Assembly: GCA_016719395.1 (NCBI GenBank)
Contig: JADJZF010000011.1
Coordinates: 62,001 to 126,000 of the forward strand
DNA: 64,000 nt
Direction of reading: 5' to 3'
Source: Candidatus Amarobacter glycogenicus
Lineage (GTDB): Bacteria; Chloroflexota; Dehalococcoidia; Tepidiformales; Tepidiformaceae
This document shows, one piece after another, positions 37,102-46,008 of this stretch; the first letter of the stretch is position 1, and each line of letters starts with the position of its first letter. The notes beneath the pieces were generated by a model. The model was given only the letters and a program-made list of their open reading frames with translations, ran no database searches and was not told the DNA's origin. Position numbers and translations under genes: made by a program.

Positions 37102-37751
37102 CCCGAAACCATGGGGATAGCGGCGTTGCCGGGATAACTGGCCCGGAGCTGCCGCAACCGCGTTGAACTCACGGCTTTCACCGTGTCCACGAGTGCCCGG
37201 TAGAACGGAGTTGCGTCGCGCTTGCCAAGGCGGTCAGCCGTCTGTTCCGCCCACGGACAGAGGTGCCGCTCAAGTACGTCCGCCATTGCCCGTTCTCGCG
37301 CCTCCCGGGTCTCACCGGGACCGAGAGCTGTCCCTTCTGCCAGGAACCGGATGAACTCCAGCACCGTCGGCACGAAGTCGGGCAGATCGTGCGCCTCTGA
37401 ATCGACCGTCAGGCCGAAGTGGCGGTACAGCCGCAGCAACTCTTCCATCGCATCGCGCCGGCGGGGAGCGTAGACGCCCGTGTAGAGCGGCGTGGGCGTT
37501 CGGTCCGGCAGGTCGAACAGGCGGATGTACTCCGCCTCCAGCTCACCGGCCGGAAGCCCCGGGGGTTCCAGGCCGTCCAGCGGCGCGCCGGCGTCGTACG
37601 ACAGGTGGCCCAGCAGGTGCCCGATGGTGCTCAGGAAGCGCCCGGAGTCCACGGCTTCAGCCAGCTCGGCGTTGGGGAACGAAAGGCTTTCCGAAAGCAG
37701 ACCGTAGAGGTCTGCTTCGGCGTTCGCGGCAGAACTGTCCGGCCCGTTCAT
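37083..37751 (-). CDS. TorD/DmsD-like molybdoenzyme chaperone (second set)
   Basis: The 222-residue protein is the chaperone of the minus-strand molybdoenzyme set. Recognisable are ADLYGLLSESLSFPNAELAEAV at the N-terminus, the central LEAEYIRLFDLPDRTPTPLYTGVY (family: E-Y-x-R-L-F, then P-x-Y) and EFIRFLAEGTAL. Its ATG overlaps the stop of beta-2, so it is the last gene of the operon alpha-4, gamma-2, beta-2, chaperone. Confidence 0.87.
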   Translation of the reverse strand: MNGPDSSAANAEADLYGLLSESLSFPNAELAEAVDSGRFLSTIGHLLGHLSYDAGAPLDGLEPPGLPAGELEAEYIRLFDLPDRTPTPLYTGVYAPRRRDAMEELLRLYRHFGLTVDSEAHDLPDFVPTVLEFIRFLAEGTALGPGETREARERAMADVLERHLCPWAEQTADRLGKRDATPFYRALVDTVKAVSSTRLRQLRASYPGNAAIPMVSGYRPSR

Positions 37752-38797
37752 CGCGTGACCGGCGGCCGTATCAGTTCCGCGGGATTCTGCGTGAACGGCC
37801 CCATCAGGTCGTTCCAGTCCCGCGAGATGAGGATGTCCATCAGTTCCGAGCTTTCGCCGCGGGTTGTCTTCTCGCGTTCACGCTCGATCGTCTCCAGCGC
37901 CGCGTCGACTCCAGGGCCGAACATCTCCCGCAGGTACTCGGCCGGAATGCGCCGTTTCGTATCATCGAACTCGCCGCCCTCGTTAAACGCGGATGGCGCC
38001 AGCGGCGGGACGTAGAAGACGTTCGGTTCGGTCCCGAAGTCCGGCCGCAGCGGAAGCGCGACCTTCCATTCGTTTACCAGCTTGTGAGGGTGGCCCTCTT
38101 TGTTGTCCATGTAGTCGATGTGGCGGACACGTCCAGGGCACTGGCGTACGCACGCCGGGGCGACTCCCGCCTCCAGCCGTGGATAGCAGGCGATGCACTT
38201 CTGGGCGACTGCGCGCTGAGGGTTGAAGTAGATGCGCTTGTACGGGCATGCCTCGGCACAGAACCGGTAGCCATTGCATCGCTCTTCATCGATCAGGATG
38301 ATCCCGTCTTCTTCGCGCCGGTAGAGCCCTTCGCGAGGGCAGGCTTCCAGGCACGCTGGCTTCGAACAGTTCGCGCAGATCTGTTGCAGGTAGAAGAAGA
38401 ACGAGTCGGGATAGACTCCCCCGCCCAGGTCCTCGTCCCAGTTCGGGCCCCACGATGGCGTACTGCCGTCTCGCTCGCGGGGGTGCAGCGGGATGCGCTC
38501 GGAGCCGCTGAATACCGCCTGCTGGTCAAAGTCCCACGCCTCGCCATATTCGCGCTGCGCCGGGAACTTGCCCGGTACTGGCTGACCGTCGCGATAACCG
38601 CCGCCGTGCGAGAAGACGTCTCGCGGAGTGCCTCCGCCTGGCATCGTATTCACGATGTTCCACCACATCGACTCCATGCCCGGCCCATCTGTCCAGAGGG
38701 TCTTGCAAGCGATGGAGCACGACTGGCAGCCCAGGCACTTGTTCAGGTCGAACACCATAGCCAGCTGCCTCGCTGGCCGTGAAGTCGCGGTGCCCAT
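37748..38797 (-). CDS. four-cluster Fe-S beta subunit of type II molybdoenzyme (beta-2)
   Basis: The 349-residue electron-transfer subunit parallels beta-1. The four motifs are CLGCQSCSIACK at the N-terminus, CANCSKPACLEACP, CNGYRFCAEACPYK and CIACYPRLEAGVAPACVRQCPGR. In the third motif the second Cys is Tyr, where beta-1 has Asp and NarH has Trp, so a [3Fe-4S] cluster is expected there. No signal peptide is seen. It follows gamma-2 by 15 nt and overlaps the chaperone gene. Confidence 0.93.
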   Translation of the reverse strand: MGTATSRPARQLAMVFDLNKCLGCQSCSIACKTLWTDGPGMESMWWNIVNTMPGGGTPRDVFSHGGGYRDGQPVPGKFPAQREYGEAWDFDQQAVFSGSERIPLHPRERDGSTPSWGPNWDEDLGGGVYPDSFFFYLQQICANCSKPACLEACPREGLYRREEDGIILIDEERCNGYRFCAEACPYKRIYFNPQRAVAQKCIACYPRLEAGVAPACVRQCPGRVRHIDYMDNKEGHPHKLVNEWKVALPLRPDFGTEPNVFYVPPLAPSAFNEGGEFDDTKRRIPAEYLREMFGPGVDAALETIEREREKTTRGESSELMDILISRDWNDLMGPFTQNPAELIRPPVTR

Positions 38798-38812
38798 GAT
38801 CTCCTCCGTTAC

Positions 38813-39478
38813 CTACGCCGGCACTTCCAGCGTGAGCCAGCCGGGGGTGTGTGATTTCAGCCCAGCCCGTTCTTCGAGCGCGCCTTGCCAGACGGCGATG
38901 CCAATCGGGACGGTCGCGCCGCCTCGGATCGGGACGCCTTGTTCCTCGAGCGGCCGTGAGAACACCACGCTCCACTCGTCCGCGTTCCATGTTGCTTCCA
39001 CCGAAACACCGTGCGGCGGGGCCTGGCGGGTAACCGTACCGAGCCCTGTCGCCTGGATGACGAACGGGATCGCGGTGCCGGCCCGCCAATGCCATGCCTG
39101 GACCGGATGTGCAGCGTCGCCCATCGTTGCCAGTTCCGCCCCCTTCCCGTCGAGCGGGAAGAGCACAGCGCACGCGTCGGCGAAGACATTGTTATCGGTG
39201 ATCGCCGGTCTCGGGTTCAGCGCCTTCCAGCGCAGTCGAACATGGAGGACGCCACCGGCCACGGCTGCCGCGGCACGTACCGATGGCGTCGCCCCATGTT
39301 TGCGATCGGCCCACGCCGTTCGGACGTAGGCCGATGGCTGGACCTCGAGCGGCGTCGGTTCGAGCGGGACCTCGACCTCAACCGCCGCTCCCCAGCCCGC
39401 GCTTAGCGGGCCGAGCGGACCATCCTTCGTCGGCGCAATCCGCGCCCCAACAATTCGAGAAGCCGTTACCGCAGTCAT
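38813..39478 (-). CDS. haem-b gamma subunit, ethylbenzene-dehydrogenase-like (gamma-2)
   Basis: The 221-residue protein is the paralogue of gamma-1 and presumably holds a haem b in the second complex. LEVQPSAYVRTAWADRKHG and ELATMGDAAHPVQAWHW align with gamma-1, giving Met119 as axial ligand. Where gamma-1 has Lys134 (VVTKDAT), gamma-2 has Arg151 (TVTRQAP), so the second haem ligand may differ or be absent. No signal peptide is present. Its ATG overlaps the alpha-4 stop (ATGA), and beta-2 follows after 15 nt. Confidence 0.82.
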   Translation of the reverse strand: MTAVTASRIVGARIAPTKDGPLGPLSAGWGAAVEVEVPLEPTPLEVQPSAYVRTAWADRKHGATPSVRAAAAVAGGVLHVRLRWKALNPRPAITDNNVFADACAVLFPLDGKGAELATMGDAAHPVQAWHWRAGTAIPFVIQATGLGTVTRQAPPHGVSVEATWNADEWSVVFSRPLEEQGVPIRGGATVPIGIAVWQGALEERAGLKSHTPGWLTLEVPA

Positions 39479-42358
39479 TGCGCGTGCTCCACGAGTTCTA
39501 CTTCGACGGCCACTTCCTTCGGGACGTGGTTCATCGTGTACGAAGCCATCCGGTAGTGGAGCTGACCGTAGTCGCCCACCAGGTTCGTCGGTTTGATCGG
39601 GCTCGCGGCCACGTCGTTCTGGGTCGCCCAGTCTTTGAACTGATAACCCTCCCAGGCGTGGTAGACGATGATCGTCCCGGGTTGGACCGCCGGCGAAACC
39701 TTCGCCCGCAGTTCGAACTTGCCGACGTCGTTCCGTACGCGAATCTGGTCGTGGTCGCGAATTCCGCGGGCTTCGGCATCGATAACCGAGACGTAGGCCA
39801 CCGGCTCCCCACGCTGCAGGCGCAGCAGTTCTTCGCTCGCCCGCCAGATGCTGTGCATGCTCCAGCGGGTGTGCCCGCCGGTCATGCGCAACGGATATTT
39901 CCCGCCGGCATTCACCGGCTCCTTGTGGACAAGCAACTCTTCGCCCGCTTCGCGGAACCAGAGATGGTCGATATAAAACTGCTGGCGACCCGTGAGAGTC
40001 GGCCACGGATTCTTCCGCTCGACGAACCATCCGCAGGAGTACATCGGACGGTCCTCGGTGTAGTCGCTGAAGACCGAGTTGAACTGGACAGCGAGCGCCG
40101 AAGGCTGGACCGCCTTGATCTTCACCATCCCCTTTTCAGCGGCCTTCGCCCAGGCGCCTTCGCCCAGCCCGCTATTTCTGGTGATGGCCGAGTTCTGGAG
40201 GATGAAGTCGAGCGCTCGCTCTTCCCCTTCCGGGCCGGCCTCGTACACGCCGTCGGCACTCATATCGTCGTACAGGCGGTCGAGCCGATGCTCGCCACCC
40301 TGGGCGTCGATATACGGCTTCGTGCCACGGGCGATCGCGCGTTCCTGGATCTTCTTCGCCAGGAGGAACGCCACGTCCCACTCGTGCTTCGATTCGTACA
40401 GCGGCGGCACTGCGCGGTCACCCACGACCACGTACGGCACGTAGGTGCTTGTGTACTTGATCCCGGGCTTCTCGTAGTAGCCGCACCCCGGCAGGACGTA
40501 ATCCGCCCAGAGCGCCGAGGTCGACATCCGGAAGTCGAGCGTGACGATCGTGTCGATGCTCGCCCAGAGGTTGTCGCGAATGACCGCAGGATTGGGCCAG
40601 CGCCGCAACGGGTTCGGCCCCGAGAAGTAGAGGAACTGTGGCCGCTTCCCGCGCGGTGGCGAAATCGGCTGCCAGCCGGCCGCAAGCGCTTCCTCGATGT
40701 AGTCCTTTACGGGCCGCGGAAGGCTCGGGTCGTTGTACTCCTGCTTGCTCGCGATGGCGGCCCACTTGTCGTCGTGCGCGTAAAGCCACGGGATCAGCGG
40801 GGTCGCGTGTCCATGCCGGCCGGCCTGGAACGTGAGCTTGGAAAGCTCCTGGACGCTCACCCGGTCGACCGGGAGTTCGGGCACGGGCGCAGTGTTCAGC
40901 CGCACCTGGGGACCCATCATCCCGCCGCTGGTCAGCGCACCGTTTGGGGGCGGCCACCAGGTCGAGACTTTGATCCCGGTGCCGGGCTTCCCGCCCGAGT
41001 TTCCGGTGAGCGCGCACATGTACGCCATTCCCCTCTGGAAGAGGTCGGAATGGTAGTGCTTGCAGGCGCCCCAGGATGAGTAGATCATCGCCGACTTGGC
41101 GGCGGCAAACTCCCGCGCAACGACGCGGATGTTGTTCGCAGCGACGCCGGTGATCGTTTCGACGTACTCCGGTGTGTACTCCGCAGCCCGCTTCTTCAAC
41201 AGTTCGAAAACCGGCCGGACCGTCACCGTCTTGCCGTTCAGCAAGCGGACGCGATGAGAACCCTCCAGCGCCGGGTCAAGCTCTTCGTCTGCGGCGATCG
41301 TCGAGTAGGTGGAGCCCCAGCTCCCCGTCGGCGATTCCTTGCGCCCCGTGAGCGTATTCCAGACGAAGAAGACCGCGTCCGAGCCGTCTTCATAGACGTC
41401 AGACTCGCGCAGGTACTGGCCGGTGTCGGTTCGCACCAGGAACGGCAGGTCTGTCTGTTCCTTGATGTAGGCGACGTCGTGTAGGCCTTCTTCGAGGATG
41501 ACGCTGACCATGCCGAGCGCCAGGGCCGCATCCGTGCCGAAACGCACGTTCAGCCAGCGGTCCGCATGGATCGTCGAGGCGTTGTAGTCGGGCGCGATGC
41601 TCACGACCTTCGCCCCGCGGTATCGCGCCTCCCACATGAAGTGCGCCTCGGGCACCTTCGTGTACGAAGGGTTGCCGATCCAGACGAGGATGTAGTCCGA
41701 AGAGGAACCAGTCGTCGGCCGTCCCTTCCGACATGTAGAGTCCCCACGATTGGATGAGCCCCGTGGGCAGGTCGCCGACGCCGGCATACGAGTCGATCGT
41801 CGTGCTGCCAAGCCCTGTCGTGAACAGGTGTGATTCCATCGGCGAACCGATGCCGAAGTCCAGGTTCGTGGTGCCGTTGTCGTAGACGATGCAGTCCGAG
41901 CCCGCGGTTTCGGCGACGTCGATCAGCTTGTCCGCGATCTCCGTCAGTGCCTGGTCCCACGAAAGGCGCTCCCACTTCCCGTCGCCCCGCTTGCCCGCCC
42001 GCTTCATCGGATACTTGATCCGCGTCGGGTCGTACATCACCGAGCTGTAGACACACCCCATCGGGCAACCGCGAGGATTGAAGTCCGGCACATCGGCGAA
42101 GGACTTCTCATAGGTTGCGTTCTGCTCTTCGCGCCAGACGATCCCGTCCTTCACATACGCGTCGATCGAGCACGCCGAAATGCAGTTCACCCGTGTATGG
42201 GTGACCTTCACTACCTTGTCCCAGGTCCATTGGTCCCGGTAGACGTCTTCCCATGAACGATATTCGTAGGGTCGCGAGAGCAGTTCTTCGAGGCGCGCGG
42301 AGGCATCGAGCGGTTTTAGCCGCTTTAGCGGGGCGCGCGTGGCCGTGATGGTTGCCAT
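39475..42358 (-). CDS. type II DMSO-reductase-family catalytic subunit, frameshifted (alpha-4)
   Basis: This catalytic subunit of about 960 residues is closer in its motifs to the chlorate/selenate/perchlorate-reductase and DMS-dehydrogenase alpha subunits than alpha-1 to -3 are. FS0 ligands are His54, Cys59, Cys63 and Cys98 (HTRVNCISAC, then RGCPMGC), and Asp196 in GVGDLPTG aligns with the Mo-binding Asp. The frame starting at 42358 is correct to about 41702 (ADDWFL) and continues in another frame with SDYILVWIGNPSYTK to 39475: a one-base shift. No twin-arginine signal is seen. It heads the operon with gamma-2, beta-2 and a chaperone, preceded by a small ORF. Confidence 0.87.
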
Positions 42359-42403
42359 CCGTTAATGTCCGTTCCGCGTGACTAGGGGTTGTGGGGGGAG
42401 CCG

Positions 42404-42550
42404 CTACTTGTCCGAAGGTGGCTTCTGCTCGGCTTTCGCCGCCGCCGCGCCACCGCGTGCCGCTACTTTCTTCGGGCGGCGTGCGGCCGGCTTGGCCTCT
42501 TCCGCTCCCTTGAGCTTTTCCAGGTCAACATTGAGCGAGGGTGCAAACAT
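42404..42550 (-). CDS. small Lys/Ala/Pro-rich protein upstream of alpha-4
   Basis: This is a 48-codon ORF beginning MFAPSLNVDLEKLKGAEEA and continuing with a low-complexity tail rich in Lys, Ala, Arg and Pro, ending PPSDK. A strong GGAGG lies 6 nt before the ATG, better than that of most genes here, and the ORF stops 45 nt before alpha-4 on the same strand, so it would be the first gene of that operon. I know no family. The tail looks disordered and positively charged. It may be a small accessory subunit or a leader peptide. Confidence 0.6.
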   Translation of the reverse strand: MFAPSLNVDLEKLKGAEEAKPAARRPKKVAARGGAAAAKAEQKPPSDK

Positions 42551-42633
42551 CTTGTGCCTCCAAAAGTGGGACACGCCCGAGGGGGCCCGGGCTGCCCACC
42601 ACCAGAACGTACGCCCCTCTCCGCCCGCGGGTC

Positions 42634-42647
42634 ATGATCGCGGTCAT
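42634..42647. promoter_or_regulatory. Crp/Fnr-type palindrome in the alpha-4 / acyl-CoA dehydrogenase divergent region
   Basis: ATGA-TCGCGG-TCAT matches the TGAC-N4-GTCA core with one change (TGAT in the left half). It lies 67 nt before the acyl-CoA dehydrogenase GTG and 90 nt before the small ORF that starts the alpha-4 operon, so it could serve both. Confidence 0.55.
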
Positions 42648-42707
42648 ATCGATGCGGACGGATGCACTCCTACGGTCGCTCCGATAGCTCGGAAGGGGGC
42701 GCACAGC

Positions 42708-43910
42708 GTGATAACTGACATCGAGGTTGGACTCTCAGATACCGAACGGCAGATCCGCGATTCCGTGCACCGCTTCGCCAGGGACGTCATGCGCCCAGCC
42801 GGCGAGCAGCTCGACCGGCTCCACGATCCGCAGGATGTGATTGCCTCGAATTCCATCCTCTGGGACGTGTTCAAGAAGCACCGCGAGGCCGGCCTCGCCG
42901 ATATTGAAGGGACGACAGCCGAGCTCTCCCCGTTCGAACGCGCCCGCCTCCGTGCCATTACCAGCGAGGAGATGGGCTGGGGCGATTCCGGCCTCGCGAT
43001 CAGCCTCGGTGTTGCGAACTTTCATAAGACTTTCGCGATGATGTCCGGTCGTCCCGCCCTCATCGACCGGTTTGTGCGAGGCGGCCAGGACGAGATTGGT
43101 TGCTGGGCGGTCACCGAACCCGACCACGGCAGCGACAGCCTGACCTTCACCGAGCCCCACTTCTCAGACTCCGCCATCCGCGCGAACTGCATCGCCACTC
43201 GCGATGGCGACGACTACATCATCCGCGGCCAGAAGTCCGGCTGGGTCTCCAACGGGACCATGGCGACGGTTGCGGCACTCTTCTGCACGATCGATCCGTC
43301 CCAGGGCTTCAAGGGCGGCGGTGTCGCCGTCGTTCCCCTGGACCTCCCGGGAGTCTCCCGCGGAAAGCCCACCAATAAGCTTGGTCAGCGGGCCCTCAAC
43401 CAGGGCGAGATATTCTTTGACGAGGTTCGCATCCCCGCCGAGTACATGGTGGTCGGCAGTGACGCCTACGGCGCCGTCGTCGAACAGATCCTGACCGGAG
43501 CCAACGCCAGCATGGGCACGATCTTCGTTGGCGTTGGCCGGGCCGCGCTCGAACACGCCGTCGAGTACGCGAAAACGCGCGTCCAGGGCGGTGTGCCGAT
43601 CATCCAGCACCAGAGTGTCAAGGCGCGCCTCTTCAAGATGTTCGTCCAGGTCGAAGCCGCCCGCTCGCTCTCTCGCCGTGTTGCCCACTACAACGCAACG
43701 AATCCGCCCCTCATCCAGTACTCCATCGCCTCGAAGGTCAACTCCACCAACACCGCCTTCGAAGTCGCCAGCCAGGCGATCCAGATCTTCGGAGGCAACG
43801 GCCTGACTCGCGATTTCCCGGTGGAGAAGCTGATGCGCGATGCCCGCGCCTCGATGATCGAGGACGGTTGCAACGACCTCCTCAGCCTCGTCGGCGCCAG
43901 CAGGCTCTGA
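42708..43910 (+). CDS. acyl-CoA dehydrogenase family protein
   Basis: The 400-residue flavoprotein has VGLSDTERQIRDSVHRFARDV at the start, the flavin-contact segment GCWAVTEPDHGSDS, the middle-domain IRGQKSGWVSNGTMA, and the C-terminal ASQAIQIFGGNGLTRDFPVEKLMRDARASMIEDG. The usual Glu near the end (YEGTxEIQ) reads IEDGCND, so the catalytic base could be that Glu or lie elsewhere, as in other subfamilies. The GTG start is supported by GGAAGGGGG about 8 nt upstream. It opens a plus-strand operon with a nitroreductase, thiolase and CoA-transferase genes, divergent from alpha-4. Confidence 0.9.
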   Translation: MITDIEVGLSDTERQIRDSVHRFARDVMRPAGEQLDRLHDPQDVIASNSILWDVFKKHREAGLADIEGTTAELSPFERARLRAITSEEMGWGDSGLAISLGVANFHKTFAMMSGRPALIDRFVRGGQDEIGCWAVTEPDHGSDSLTFTEPHFSDSAIRANCIATRDGDDYIIRGQKSGWVSNGTMATVAALFCTIDPSQGFKGGGVAVVPLDLPGVSRGKPTNKLGQRALNQGEIFFDEVRIPAEYMVVGSDAYGAVVEQILTGANASMGTIFVGVGRAALEHAVEYAKTRVQGGVPIIQHQSVKARLFKMFVQVEAARSLSRRVAHYNATNPPLIQYSIASKVNSTNTAFEVASQAIQIFGGNGLTRDFPVEKLMRDARASMIEDGCNDLLSLVGASRL

Positions 43911-43935
43911 AACCACCCCTGGAAGGAGACCCCAT

Positions 43936-44724
43936 TTGGAACTCAGAGAAGCCATTGGCAGGCGGCGTTCGATCCGCTTCATGCTGCCCTATAAGCCTGT
44001 CGAGCCAGAGAAGATCCAGCGGATGCTCGAAGCCGCCCGGATCGCTTCGCACTGGGGCAACGTCCAGTCGCTCCGCGCGGTCGTCGTCTTCAAGGATTCC
44101 GCCTCACCCGAGGTCATCCAGGCGATAACCGCACCCGTGGCCGGCTTCCAGATCCGCCTCGCGCCCGTCGTCATCGTCTGGTACGTCGAAACGGCGGCTG
44201 TCGATGAACAGTCCGACCGCCTTCGCGAGCTGCTGAAGGCCGGGGCCCTCGGCTTCGGCGATGACAAGGAAGCCGCCCTCGAACGTCAACTCATCCCGTT
44301 CTTCACCGGGATCAAGGAACGGCTGAAGGAGCCCGGGCTCAACGAGATGGACTGCGGCCAGGGCATCGCCCAGGCGACGCTCATGGCGTTCGAACAGGGC
44401 CTCGGCACCTGCCTCCTCGGCGGCGGCAACACCGAGAAGATGCGGCAGAACCTCGGCCTCCCCGAAAGCGCCCGCATCCTCATCATCCAGACCGTCGGCT
44501 ATCCCGCCGAAAGCCCCGAGGCCGGTGGGCAGAGGCCTCGCCAACCCTTCGAGAGCCTGTTCCACATGAACGGCTACGGGAAGCCTTTCCCGCGTTCCGC
44601 CGATGTGGTGGAAGAACTCCACGCCGACGGTATGCTCCAGCAGCCAGCTCCCGCGCCGTGGCGCGAAGCTGAGCTCGAATATCTGCGCCAGGCCCTTGCC
44701 ATCAAAGGCAACGGGCTCATTTAA
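43936..44724 (+). CDS. nitroreductase family protein
   Basis: The 262-residue FMN-dependent nitroreductase-fold protein begins ELREAIGRRRSIRFMLPYKPVEPEKIQRMLEAA (the RRSxRxF-type FMN-binding start), and has ASHWGNVQSLRAVVV and the LGTCLLGGGN segment. Members reduce nitro groups, quinones or enoyl groups, or act in dehalogenation; the substrate here is unknown. The start is TTG at 43936 with GGAAGGAG upstream. It lies between an acyl-CoA dehydrogenase and a thiolase, which hints at a reductive step on a CoA-linked or aromatic intermediate. Confidence 0.85.
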   Translation: MELREAIGRRRSIRFMLPYKPVEPEKIQRMLEAARIASHWGNVQSLRAVVVFKDSASPEVIQAITAPVAGFQIRLAPVVIVWYVETAAVDEQSDRLRELLKAGALGFGDDKEAALERQLIPFFTGIKERLKEPGLNEMDCGQGIAQATLMAFEQGLGTCLLGGGNTEKMRQNLGLPESARILIIQTVGYPAESPEAGGQRPRQPFESLFHMNGYGKPFPRSADVVEELHADGMLQQPAPAPWREAELEYLRQALAIKGNGLI

Positions 44725-44735
44725 GGAGTGCCGCG

Positions 44736-45971
44736 ATGAAGATGAACGCTGTTGTCGCCGGTGTGGGGATGACCCGCTTCGGCAAGCACCTCGAAAGTGG
44801 ATTGAAGGCCATCGGCGCCGAAGCCGTCGAAGCCGCCCTTAAGGATGCCGGCATGACCGGCGCCGACATCGAGGCCGCATACGTCGGCAACGCCGCCGCG
44901 GGCCTCGTTACCGGCCAGGAGTGCATCCGCGGCCAGGTCGTCCTCCGCTCCGCGGGCATCGGCAAGATCCCGGTCATCAACGTCGAAAATGCCTGCGCCA
45001 GCGCCTCGACCGCACTGCACCAGGCGGCTGCCATGGTTACTGCCGGCCTCTACGACGTTGTCCTCGCACTCGGAGTCGAAAAGCTCTACCACGAAGACAA
45101 GCGCAAGAGCTTTGCCGCCTTCAGTGGAGCAGTCGATGTCGAGGCCATGGCCGAGATCATGGCCCGCCTCAAGGAAGGCGCGAAGGAAGCGTCTCCCGGC
45201 TCCTCCGGCGAAGGCGCAGGCGAGAACCGCTCCATGTTCATGGACATCTACGCCGCCGCCGCCCGCAACCACATGAAGCACTACGGGACGACCGTCAACC
45301 AGTTCGCCGGAGTCGCCGCCAAGAACTCCTTCCACGGCAGCATGAACCCGCGCGCACAGTTCCGCGAGGCCCTTTCCGTTGAAGATGTCCTCAATTCGCC
45401 CATGATCGCCGCACCGCTCACCCGGCCGATGTGCTCGCCCATCGGCGATGGCGCAGCGGCCGTCGTCGTGGTCAGTGAACGCAAAGCCCGGAGCCTCGGC
45501 CTCGTCACGCCCGTCCGCATCTCCTCCATGGTCCTCCACTCCGGTTGGGACCACGCCCCCGGCGAAGAGGGCGGCGCAGCCGAACTCTGCGCTCGCGAAG
45601 CCTACGCTGAAGCCGGCGTCGGCCCGAAGGACCTGAGCGTCATCGAACTGCACGATGCCTCCGCCCCGGCCGAACTCATGGCCTATGAGTCCCTCGGACT
45701 CTGCGCCAAGGGCGAAGGCGGCCGGCTCATCGATTCCGGCGCCACGCGTCTCGGCGGCCCGATCCCCGTGAACACATCCGGTGGCCTCCTCCGCAAGGGC
45801 CACCCGGTTGGCGCTACCGGCATCGCCCAGGTGGTGGAACTCACCGAGCAACTCCGCGGCGATAGCGGCGCACGCCAGGTCAAGGGCGCCAAAGTCGGAC
45901 TCGCCCACAACGGTGGAGGCAGTATCGGATCGGATGCCGCTGCTATGTGCATCTCGGTGCTCGTCCGATGA
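44736..45971 (+). CDS. SCP-2-type thiolase / lipid-transfer protein
   Basis: The 411-residue thiolase-fold enzyme has the nucleophile Cys87 in ENACASASTAL and the catalytic His in LLRKGHPVGATG, in the arrangement of SCP-x / SCP-2-type thiolases rather than of classical FadA. These cleave 3-ketoacyl-CoA or act in steroid and branched-chain side-chain breakdown. The final GGGSIGSDAAAMCISVL segment carries Gly-rich and Cys elements typical of the family. It follows the nitroreductase by 11 nt and precedes a two-subunit CoA-transferase. Confidence 0.9.
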   Translation: MKMNAVVAGVGMTRFGKHLESGLKAIGAEAVEAALKDAGMTGADIEAAYVGNAAAGLVTGQECIRGQVVLRSAGIGKIPVINVENACASASTALHQAAAMVTAGLYDVVLALGVEKLYHEDKRKSFAAFSGAVDVEAMAEIMARLKEGAKEASPGSSGEGAGENRSMFMDIYAAAARNHMKHYGTTVNQFAGVAAKNSFHGSMNPRAQFREALSVEDVLNSPMIAAPLTRPMCSPIGDGAAAVVVVSERKARSLGLVTPVRISSMVLHSGWDHAPGEEGGAAELCAREAYAEAGVGPKDLSVIELHDASAPAELMAYESLGLCAKGEGGRLIDSGATRLGGPIPVNTSGGLLRKGHPVGATGIAQVVELTEQLRGDSGARQVKGAKVGLAHNGGGSIGSDAAAMCISVLVR

Positions 45972-46008
45972 CGGGTGGCGCTCGCTGCAACGGGAGGAGG
46001 CAGTCGCC

